A stretch of DNA of 30,672 nt from JANYHF01 sp031393505 (GTDB lineage: Bacteria > Pseudomonadota > Alphaproteobacteria > Rhizobiales > Hyphomicrobiaceae). The stretch is taken from assembly GCA_031393505.1 (NCBI GenBank), contig JANMVX010000152.1, forward strand, positions 1 through 30,672. Direction: 5' to 3'. Positions 25,401 to 30,672 of this stretch are shown here, one piece after another. The first letter of the stretch is position 1. Every line of letters begins with the position of its first letter. Below the pieces are notes generated by a model that saw only the letters and a program-made list of their open reading frames with translations, did no database searches and was not told the DNA's origin. The position numbers were made by a program, and so were the translations under genes.

Positions 25401-25519
25401 ATGGAGAAGTCGACGCCTCTAAGGATTTCCGTCAGCGGCGCGCGCCCAAACAGGGGTTTTCGCGCGCGGTCGGGTAACGCCACGCGCAGGTTTTGGGCGG
25501 TGAGGAGGGCGGTGCTCAT
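22484..25519 (-). CDS. Four-domain ORF: DppF-type ABC ATPase, dienelactone hydrolase-like, NTF2-like, cyclase
   Basis: A single open frame of 1011 codons. Residues 1-270 are an oligopeptide-type ABC ATPase (Walker A GESGSGKT 50-57, LSGGQ 155-159, ILADE 176-180, HPYTRRLIDAIP at its usual end). Residues 271-319 are a Pro-rich linker. Residues 320-550 resemble dienelactone hydrolase, but the nucleophile motif reads GHTFGG (Thr440 for Cys) and the His motif YPGVDNAF (Asn519 for His). Residues 555-695 are NTF2/SnoaL-like. Residues 756-1011 are a cyclase/kynurenine-formamidase-like domain with intact HTGTHFDAPIHW (822-833). Internal starts with Shine-Dalgarno-like boxes exist at GTG 24562 (GGGAG upstream) and ATG 23254 (GCGGGA upstream), so separate proteins may also be made. 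It overlaps dppD by 4 bases and closes the operon. Confidence 0.82.
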   Translation of the reverse strand: MSTALLTAQNLRVALPDRARKPLFGRAPLTEILRGVDFSIARGETVGIVGESGSGKTTLGRTLVRLIQPTGGQLTFDGVDITTATEPRMRPLRARMQMIFQNALSSLNPRRTVIDSIAMPAVAAGQNDRARDMALVALERAGLSRRFAERYPHQLSGGQRQRVGIARAIVTNPDFILADEIVSGLDVSTQAQILTLLQELQRDMGLALAFIAHDLSVVRVLCSRVVVMLQGEIVEQGACEKLFRAAEHPYTRRLIDAIPLPEIDAGWLERVFDARDPIVPPSPAPTVMAPPSVVTPPPPLPSSATVPEFRLRQIRGRKTVGRYVEVQAGDGRSFNAYLAKPASGSGPGLILLQDIFGVNDTVKQMADHYAEEGYVVMAPDLFWRLQPGVSIGYSAAERPRALEFYKHFDLDAGIEDIEATMQALRRRPEHRGKVGVLGHTFGGTLAYLAAARTDVDCAVSYYGVGLANHLHEARRVRCPMTMHIAGADHHCSLEQQKLIADTFRSRPDVEVYNYPGVDNAFATPGRDSWDRPAALMASTRTLTQLKRVMGPYFSLAEVWEEHVTTEFGTKDVDATMKTMVADPYVNHIPTMTGGVGHDQLKRFYKYHFIPSNPEDTKIIPLSRTVGTDRIVDEMIFSFTHTREIDWMLPGLAPTGKFVEVPLVAVIHFRGDKLKSEHIYWDQASVLAQIGVIDAKGLPIAGRATAQKMINEHLPSNALMTNWPKSEGLSLADGSPAGTGFGIVSSNTNSIPAGFAMLNDFAAAIASGKIRVIDLTQTLRASTPVIQLPPPFAQSSPFSASVISKYDDRGPAWYWNNLAMGEHTGTHFDAPIHWVTGKDNKAGATDTIAVERFVAPACVIDCSKESATNEKFLLEPAHITAWEAKHGRIPKGAWILMRTDWSKRTDPAKFLNAKEDGPHVPGPSAAAVTFLVKERDVNGFGVEAVGTDAGQAFAFEPAFPAHHLMHGHNKFGLASLTNLDLLPATGAVLITTPLKIENGSGSPLRVLALVEG

Positions 25520-26388
25520 CGGTAGCTGCCCCCCGGCGGGATTGCAGCGTAGACGGCGCGTTGAACGTGGTCGGGGACCGGCCGCAGCTCCTGATCGGGC
25601 CGGTCATGGCGCGGCGTGGCGGCGAATAGCGCGCGGGTAAAGGCATGGCGCGGGGCGGACATTATGTCTGCCACGGCGCCTTGCTCCAGGATGACACCGC
25701 CGTGCATGACCGAGAGGCGATCGCAAATCTTGGCGACCACGCCAAGATCGTGGGTGACGAACAGGATCGCGGTGCCGTGCTTCTGCCGCAGATCGTGGAT
25801 CAGGCGGAGGATCTGCTTTTGCACTGTGACATCAAGGGCGGTGGTGGGCTCGTCGGCGATGATCAGTTTGGGCTCGCAGGCAAAGGCGATGGCGATCAGC
25901 ACGCGCTGGCGTTGGCCGCCAGAAATCTCGTGCGGATAGCGGCGAAGAATGTTTTCAGGCTCGCGGATTTGCACTTCATCAAGAAGGGCGAGAGCACAGC
26001 CGCGGGCAGCCGCAGAGCTCAGACCGAGCCGGTCGCGCATGACATCCGTCATCTGATGTTCGATGCGGCGCGTCGGGTTGAGGGCGGTGAGGGGGTCCTG
26101 AGGGATGAGTGCAACGCCGCGGGCCAACAGCTGGCGCATCTGCAGCCTGGGCAGTCCCACAATCTCAGTGCCTTCGAAGCGGATGCTGCCGGAGGTAATG
26201 CGAACCGCGTCCGGCAAAACGCCGAGCACTGCCTTGGCGATCATGCTTTTGCCGGCCCCGCTCATGCCAACCAGGCCGTGCACTTCGCCAGCGGCGACTT
26301 GCAGTGAGACGTCGGTAAGCAATTGCGGCGCGGACGGGTTGCCGGTCAGTACGGCATTCAGCCGGTCGAGGATCAGCACAGCGCTCAT
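25516..26388 (-). CDS. dppD: Dipeptide/oligopeptide ABC transporter ATPase (DppD-type)
   Basis: An ABC ATPase of 290 residues. Walker A is GMSGAGKS, the Q-loop region IPQDPLTALNPTRRI is typical of oligopeptide importers, the signature is ISGGQRQR, and Walker B is KLIIADEPTTALDV with switch His in VTHDLGV. The C-terminal part (RHAFTRALFAATPRHD) matches the family, but the usual Cys-rich iron-sulfur cluster segment seen in many DppD proteins is not evident. It pairs with the DppF-type ATPase of the next ORF. ATG 26388 overlaps the dppC stop (ATGA); the open frame extends to 27120 only as a shadow of dppC. Confidence 0.92.
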   Translation of the reverse strand: MSAVLILDRLNAVLTGNPSAPQLLTDVSLQVAAGEVHGLVGMSGAGKSMIAKAVLGVLPDAVRITSGSIRFEGTEIVGLPRLQMRQLLARGVALIPQDPLTALNPTRRIEHQMTDVMRDRLGLSSAAARGCALALLDEVQIREPENILRRYPHEISGGQRQRVLIAIAFACEPKLIIADEPTTALDVTVQKQILRLIHDLRQKHGTAILFVTHDLGVVAKICDRLSVMHGGVILEQGAVADIMSAPRHAFTRALFAATPRHDRPDQELRPVPDHVQRAVYAAIPPGGSYR

Positions 26389-27245
26389 TTCAACACCGGA
26401 TCGAGTTCGGCCTTCAGACCGTCGCCAAACAGGTTCAACGACAGCACTGTGGCCAGCAAGGCAAGCATCGGAAAGACCATGATCCAGGGCGCCTGATGGA
26501 TGACCTGACGGCCTTCCGCGATCATGCCGCCCCAGGTTGGTGCGTCGGTGGAAATCGAGAGACCGACAAACGACAGGATCGCCTCGACGATGACCGCAAT
26601 TCCCATCTCGAGGGTGAACAACACCAATACCAGGGGAAGGATGTTGGGGACGATTTCGCGGGCAAGGATCGTGAGAGGTTTCAGGCCGGCGACCACGGCC
26701 GCGTCCACATAGTCCATATGCTTCTGCTTGAGGGTTTCGGCCCGCACCACGCGGCAAAAACGCGTCCAGTCGATGACGATGATGGCGATGATGACGGAGC
26801 TGAGGCCGGTTCCGATCAGGGCGACCAGGATGATCGAGAGCAGAACCGGCGGAAACGACGTCCACACATCGACGAGGCGCGAGATGATCATGTCGATCAC
26901 GCCGCCGAAATAGCCAGCGAGCAGTCCGAGCCCAGTGCCCATGATGGCGGTAGGCACGGCGGCAAGGACGGCGACCTCCATGGCGATCCGGGCGCCCCAG
27001 ATCAGGCGCGAGAGCAGATCGCGGCCGAGGCTGTCGGTGCCAAGGAGATGCCCGGCCCAGCTTGGGCGCTGCAACTGTGCGATCAGGTCCTGCTCCAGCG
27101 GGTCGAACGGCGCCAGCCAAGGCGCTGCCAACGCCGTGAACACCAGGAGCGCCAACACCAGCCCGCCCACCAGCACTCGCCCGTTGGCGGCCAATCGGAT
27201 CAGTGGACGGTCGGCCGACAGGCGCGGCATGGCGGCATCAACCAT
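26385..27245 (-). CDS. dppC: Dipeptide/oligopeptide ABC transporter permease (DppC-type)
   Basis: An inner-membrane permease of 286 residues with about six membrane segments. LLGTDSLGRDLLSRLIWGAR is the DppC signature after the first membrane span. The EAA-loop region (AETLKQKHMDYVDAA, HREI-like LAREIVPNILP) is the cytoplasmic contact with the ATPases, and LSFVGLS lies near the C-terminus. ATG 27245 overlaps the dppB end by 8 bases; ATG 27230 is an alternative. Confidence 0.92.
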   Translation of the reverse strand: MVDAAMPRLSADRPLIRLAANGRVLVGGLVLALLVFTALAAPWLAPFDPLEQDLIAQLQRPSWAGHLLGTDSLGRDLLSRLIWGARIAMEVAVLAAVPTAIMGTGLGLLAGYFGGVIDMIISRLVDVWTSFPPVLLSIILVALIGTGLSSVIIAIIVIDWTRFCRVVRAETLKQKHMDYVDAAVVAGLKPLTILAREIVPNILPLVLVLFTLEMGIAVIVEAILSFVGLSISTDAPTWGGMIAEGRQVIHQAPWIMVFPMLALLATVLSLNLFGDGLKAELDPVLK

Positions 27246-28242
27246 GGCTGAGCTTCGGGTTGAGCGCGACCGTGGCGAAATCCAGCAGCAGATTGATGGC
27301 AATGAAAAGCACGGCGAACACGAGCACCAATCCTTGGATCATCGGCAGATCGCGGTTGATGACCGCATCGATGGCGAGATTGCCGATGCCAGGATAGGAA
27401 AAAATACGCTCAATCAACACCGTCCCGCCGATCAGGAAGGTTAACTGAACGCCGGTCAATGTGACGGTCGGAATAGCGGCATTGCGCAACGCCTCGCCGA
27501 TAATGACGCGCCATTCCGAGAAGCCTTTTACGCGGGCGAGCAGCACGTAATCCTGCGTCAGTTCTTCTTTCAGAGAGGCTTTCAGGACCCGGGCGATCAG
27601 CGCCGAGAACGGGAGCGCTAGGGCGAGCGCGGGCAGGATCATGTGCTTGAGCAGGTCGGCCAGAACCGTGCCGTCGAAGCGGAGCACGCTCTCGATGAGC
27701 TGGAACTGCGTGAGATAGTTAAGGCCGATGCTGGGATCGGATCGGCCGGAAATCGGCAGGATCGGGACCAGTACGCCAAGCACCAGGATCAGGCTCAGCG
27801 CCCATATGAAGTCGGGTACGGACTGCGCAAGACCCGTGATGCCGTCGATGACCGCCTCCGGCCAGCGATCACGCCAGCGCGTGCCAACAACCGCAAGTGT
27901 GACGCCAAGGATAACCGCGATCGCGGCCGCCAGCAGCGCCAGCTCGAGCGTGGCCGGCAGGCGCGAGAGGACCAACCCCAGCACGCCGCGCCGCATGGTG
28001 ATCGAGGTGCCGAAATCGCCAACCGCAGCGTGCTGCAGCCAGATCCAGAATTGTTCAGCGATCGTTTTATCAAACCCGTACAAGGCCTTAAGCCGCTGGA
28101 AATCGGCCTCGCTGGCGCCTGGCGGCAGCATCATGGAGATCGGGTTGCCCGGCACCACGCGCACCAGAACGAACACAATCACCGCCACTCCCGCCAGCGT
28201 CGGCACGGCCTGGATGAGGCGGGAGAGGAGGGCGCGCATCAT
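27238..28242 (-). CDS. dppB: Dipeptide/oligopeptide ABC transporter permease (DppB-type)
   Basis: The partner permease, 334 residues, about six membrane segments with the DppB N-terminal span (LLSRLIQAVPTLAGVAVIVF), then VRVVPGNPISMMLPPGAS. The coupling loop (TQDYVLLARVKGFSEWRVI) and the terminal GGTVLIERIFSYPGIGNL are standard. It is separated from the upstream binding-protein gene by 128 bp holding a long inverted repeat, so its expression may be lower than that of the binding protein. The substrate is set by the binding protein and is unknown. Confidence 0.93.
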   Translation of the reverse strand: MMRALLSRLIQAVPTLAGVAVIVFVLVRVVPGNPISMMLPPGASEADFQRLKALYGFDKTIAEQFWIWLQHAAVGDFGTSITMRRGVLGLVLSRLPATLELALLAAAIAVILGVTLAVVGTRWRDRWPEAVIDGITGLAQSVPDFIWALSLILVLGVLVPILPISGRSDPSIGLNYLTQFQLIESVLRFDGTVLADLLKHMILPALALALPFSALIARVLKASLKEELTQDYVLLARVKGFSEWRVIIGEALRNAAIPTVTLTGVQLTFLIGGTVLIERIFSYPGIGNLAIDAVINRDLPMIQGLVLVFAVLFIAINLLLDFATVALNPKLSHG

Positions 28243-28262
28243 GGCAGTGTGCGAATTGCGAG

Positions 28263-28363
28263 TGGCGAGTTGCGAATTGAAATCGCTGCAACTTGAGTTG
28301 GAGCGCGTTCTGTCAGCGCATCCAGTCTACCCAACTCGCAACTCGCCATATCGCAACTCGCCA
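28263..28363. repeat. Inverted repeat (17-bp arms) with a tandem half-copy in the binding-protein/dppB gap
   Basis: TGGCGAGTTGCGAATTG (28263-28279) is the reverse complement, with one mismatch, of 28332-28348. TCGCAACTCGCCA occurs at 28336-28348 and again at 28351-28363, a direct repeat of period 15. The RNA of the minus-strand operon can fold a long stem around a 52-nt loop containing no T-run. An mRNA-stabilising or partial-termination role between binding protein and permease is inferred; alternatively it is a small dispersed repeat family. Confidence 0.6.
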
Positions 28364-28370
28364 ATTCTGC

Positions 28371-29891
28371 TTAACTCATCAGCCCCGGCAGCAAGGCACC
28401 GGACACATGCGGCGTTACTTTCAGCGTATCCTTATATAGGATCGGCTGCACATACTGCATCAAGGGGATCACTTCACCCTGTTCGGCAATATATTTGTCG
28501 ACCGCCTTGTAGCCGGCAATACGCTTGGCCTCGTCCTTCTCGCCCCACAAGGGGCCAATCAGATCGATGGTATCCTTGCCGTGCCAGGCGCAGTGAGGCG
28601 ACATTCCGAACATGCTGAATCCGGTCGAGGTCGAGGGATCGCCGATCGAGTTGCCCCAGTTGTAGAACGCGGCCGGGGCCAGCTTGTGAGTGGCGCGTAG
28701 TTCGTAGTGTTTGGCAATTTCGTAGACTTCGATCTCGACCTCGGCGCCAATTTTTCGCCACATGCCGACGATGGCCTGCACCATCTCGTAGTCCTTCGGC
28801 TTGAAGCCGCGTGTGGTCTGGATCTTGAATTTGACCGGCTTGTCCTTGGTAAATCCGCTCGCCGCCATCAGCTCGGCAGCCTTGACCGGATCGTAGGGCA
28901 CCACCGTCGAGGCGTCGAAGGCAGCATACTGCGGCGCCTGCAGCGTATTCAGGGGCACGCCGTAGCCATGCAGCAGCGTGTCGACGATGGCCTTCTTGTC
29001 GATCGAAATCGAGAGCGCGAGACGGACATTCTTGTCCAGCATCGGCTCCACGTCGGTGATGAAGATCATGCCGATATCGCTGATCGGCGTGGTGATGCCC
29101 TTGAGGCCCGGCTTGCCCTTCAGACGATCAAATTCCTCATACGGAATTTCCAGCGTCACGTCCGACGAGCCGCTCTCAATCTCGGCGACGCGCGCGGTGG
29201 CGTCGGTCACGAACTTGAAGATGACGGTGTCGATGGCCGGCTTGCCTTTCCAGTAATTGGGATTGGCCTTCAGGCGCACAAAACCGTTGCGTTCGAACTG
29301 GTCGACCATGTACGGGCCTGATCCGATTGGCTTGGCCTCGAAGCCCTCGGCGCCGACCTTGGTGTAGTAGGCCTTTGGCAGGACGTAACCGGTGAGGAAG
29401 CTCATCCATTTGAAATAGGTAGGCTCAAATGACTTCATGTCGGCGGTGATTTTGTTGCCGTCGATCTTGAAGCCATTGACCTTGCCCCAGATGAACTGGA
29501 TCGGATTGCCAGTCTTTTCGTTACCCGCCCGCTCCAGCGACCACACAACGTCTTCGGGTGTCAGGTCGGAGCCATCGTGCCATTTGACGCCCTTGCGGAT
29601 GTCCATCCAGACCTTCGAGCGGTCGTCATTCCAACCCCATTTTTCAACGATACCAGGGGCTTGCGCCAAGTCCGGCGCTTGATCGATGTAGAGGTCAAAG
29701 ACGCTCTGATAGATTGACTGGATGGTCGGGTTGACCGCCGATGTGCCGACCGTCGGGTCGAAAGAGGGCAGATTGACGTGATAGGCGATGGTCAGCTTAT
29801 CGGTGCCGGCAAAGGCCTGGTCGAAGCGAAAGGCGGGAATGGCAGCGGCGGCTGCGCCACCGATCATCAAGCCGCGGCGGGTCAACAACAT
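28371..29891 (-). CDS. Peptide/substrate-binding protein of dipeptide-type ABC transporter, Tat-exported
   Basis: A family-5 extracellular solute-binding protein of 506 residues. MLLTRRGLMIGG begins a twin-arginine signal with an Ala-rich core and a likely cleavage after QAFA near residue 30. The mature protein contains the SBP_bac_5 landmarks: GIVEKWGWNDDRSKVW, RKGVKWHDGSDLTPEDVVWS (family signature), GSGPYMVDQF and NPNYWKGKPAIDTV. It delivers an unknown ligand to DppBCDF. ATG 29891 has AGGAGG 8 bases upstream; the TTG at 29897 is an inferior choice. First gene of the minus-strand operon, divergent from the thioesterase gene. Confidence 0.93.
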   Translation of the reverse strand: MLLTRRGLMIGGAAAAAIPAFRFDQAFAGTDKLTIAYHVNLPSFDPTVGTSAVNPTIQSIYQSVFDLYIDQAPDLAQAPGIVEKWGWNDDRSKVWMDIRKGVKWHDGSDLTPEDVVWSLERAGNEKTGNPIQFIWGKVNGFKIDGNKITADMKSFEPTYFKWMSFLTGYVLPKAYYTKVGAEGFEAKPIGSGPYMVDQFERNGFVRLKANPNYWKGKPAIDTVIFKFVTDATARVAEIESGSSDVTLEIPYEEFDRLKGKPGLKGITTPISDIGMIFITDVEPMLDKNVRLALSISIDKKAIVDTLLHGYGVPLNTLQAPQYAAFDASTVVPYDPVKAAELMAASGFTKDKPVKFKIQTTRGFKPKDYEMVQAIVGMWRKIGAEVEIEVYEIAKHYELRATHKLAPAAFYNWGNSIGDPSTSTGFSMFGMSPHCAWHGKDTIDLIGPLWGEKDEAKRIAGYKAVDKYIAEQGEVIPLMQYVQPILYKDTLKVTPHVSGALLPGLMS

Positions 29892-29962
29892 TGGCAATTC
29901 CTCCTGGTTCGGCCCGCCGGTTGCATTCCAGCGAGGCCTTTGATTGTGCTACTACCCAATCA

Positions 29963-29981
29963 GACCAAACGGTGTTCGGTC
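29963..29981. promoter_or_regulatory. Imperfect 19-bp palindrome, candidate operator between divergent genes
   Basis: GACCAAACGGTGTTCGGTC is a near-palindrome: GACC(A/G)AAC on one side mirrors GTT(C/T)GGTC on the other around a 3-bp centre (14 of 19 positions symmetric). It sits in the 216-bp gap between the binding-protein gene (minus) and the thioesterase gene (plus), the expected place for a shared operator. The shape suits a TetR- or GntR-type regulator, but no regulator gene is in the window and a chance palindrome is possible. Confidence 0.3.
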
Positions 29982-30107
29982 AATGACTTCCGCGCGCAGC
30001 AAGCCGTGGCCCTGGACAAATTGAGACCGCATATGGATGGGCTTGCCGGCTTGCCTGGCGCCTGCTCCAATAACCGCTGCCAGTCCCTTCACATTGACGA
30101 GTGACCC

Positions 30108-30536
30108 ATGCCAGTCAGTTTCACTACCGATCGCATGTTGAATTTCGGCGATTGCGATATCTCCGGCACTGCCTATTACCCGGCCTATCTCAACATCCTC
30201 AATGGCGTGATCGAGGAGTTCTGGACCAAGATCGGTTTCCCCTGGCACGAGATCATCTGGAAGGAAAAGTGGGGGACGCCAACGGTGCATCTGACCTGCA
30301 ATTTCTCCAAGCCATCCTTGTTTGGCGAGACGCTGACCTTCCGGCTGACCGTGACCAAGGTTGGACGGTCGTCGGTGACCATCGAGCACACGGTACATTG
30401 TGGTGACGAGGCTCGCTGGTCCGGCCATCAGGTGCTAGCGGCCAGCTGGCTCGAGCAGCACACCAGCATGGCCTGGCCCGAGGACGTGAAAGTGAAGCTG
30501 GTGTCGTTTCTGCCGAAAGGGGCCGCCGCTAGCTGA
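30108..30536 (+). CDS. Acyl-CoA thioesterase, 4-hydroxybenzoyl-CoA thioesterase (hotdog) family
   Basis: A small hotdog-fold protein, 142 residues, of 4HBT type. FGDCDISGTAYYPAYLNILN near the N-terminus corresponds to the family block GDCDPAGIVFYPNYF; the catalytic Asp of this block is present. The remaining strands (TVHLTCNFSKPSLFGETLTF, SSVTIEHTVH) match the fold. It would hydrolyse an aromatic or short acyl-CoA in the cytoplasm. ATG 30108 gives the expected N-terminus. It diverges from the peptide-transporter operon and may share its regulation; whether it acts on products of the cyclase/hydrolase ORF is speculation. Confidence 0.87.
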   Translation: MPVSFTTDRMLNFGDCDISGTAYYPAYLNILNGVIEEFWTKIGFPWHEIIWKEKWGTPTVHLTCNFSKPSLFGETLTFRLTVTKVGRSSVTIEHTVHCGDEARWSGHQVLAASWLEQHTSMAWPEDVKVKLVSFLPKGAAAS

Positions 30537-30612
30537 GTTTCATGGCTCATACCGTCCAACTTAAGTATTGACCTGTCATGTACTTGGCGAATGAAGAAGG
30601 TAATGGCGTAGG

Positions 30613-30672
30613 GCGACTGGCAAGTCGCCCTCGGGCAGCGAGTTCGCTGATAGAGGGCGACTTGCCAGTCGC
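30613..30672. repeat. Nested palindromic repeat at window end (REP/BIME-like)
   Basis: GCGACTGGCAAGTCGCCCTC (30613-30632) recurs as an exact reverse complement at 30653-30672, a perfect 20-bp inverted repeat with a 20-nt loop. Each arm is itself a palindrome (GGCGACT...AGTCGCC), and the loop contains AGCGA/TCGCT. This tiered symmetry is typical of REP-type intergenic repeats and could also terminate transcription of the thioesterase gene, though no T-run follows. The repeat reaches the last base of the window, so its true extent is unknown. Confidence 0.7.

Noticed and set aside
26496..27251. 251-codon plus-strand ORF opposite dppC
   Set aside because: Asp/Gln/His-rich antisense shadow of a membrane protein gene.
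1..30672. CRISPR arrays, tRNA or rRNA genes, phage structural genes, replication origin
   Set aside because: No regularly spaced repeats, no cloverleaf, no rRNA-like sequence, no DnaA-box cluster or phage modules were seen on reading.

Overview
The window reads as chromosomal DNA of a GC-rich alphaproteobacterium, most likely Hyphomicrobiales (rhizobial type). This rests on gene content, the many ATGA stop/start overlaps and the protein flavour; no rRNA or marker gene fixes the genus. No tRNA, rRNA or CRISPR array was found.

Layout. (1) 1-2.2 kb is a decayed mobile/degenerate zone. It holds a C-terminal protein tail at the left edge, a tyrosine-recombinase relic, a 25-bp imperfect inverted repeat, and a TolB-like beta-propeller pseudogene that has lost its 5' end and carries a frameshift. 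(2) 2.4-9.3 kb, plus strand, is one apparent operon: an N-carbamoylputrescine-amidase homologue whose catalytic Cys is Tyr, a class II HDAC-like deacetylase/amidohydrolase, and a complete Liv-type ABC importer (Tat-exported binding protein, two ATPases, two permeases). It looks like uptake and hydrolysis of an amide or acetylated polyamine. (3) 9.6-17.1 kb, minus strand, is a leucine/isovalerate degradation operon (ivd, mccB, mccA, HMG-CoA lyase, methylglutaconyl-CoA hydratase, thiolase). It diverges across about 100 bp from (4) 17.2-20.8 kb, plus strand, the branched-chain 2-oxoacid dehydrogenase genes bkdA1-bkdA2-bkdB. Together they take 2-oxoisocaproate to acetoacetate plus acetyl-CoA; the transaminase, E3 and an acetoacetate-activating enzyme are not in the window. 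(5) 21.1-22.5 kb is a decayed IS1380-type transposase with two in-frame amber codons. (6) 22.5-29.9 kb, minus strand, is a dipeptide/oligopeptide-type ABC importer operon. Its last ORF is one uninterrupted 1011-codon frame joining a DppF-type ATPase, a dienelactone-hydrolase-like domain, an NTF2/SnoaL-like domain and a cyclase/kynurenine-formamidase-like domain. (7) 30.1-30.5 kb, plus strand, is a hotdog thioesterase, followed at the window edge by a nested palindromic repeat.

The most unusual items are the four-domain transporter-enzyme ORF and the apparent loss of catalytic residues in its hydrolase domain and in the AguB homologue. The Liv-type ATPase with a degenerate ABC signature is also notable. 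All family assignments come from reading motifs in the translated sequence; no database search was run.
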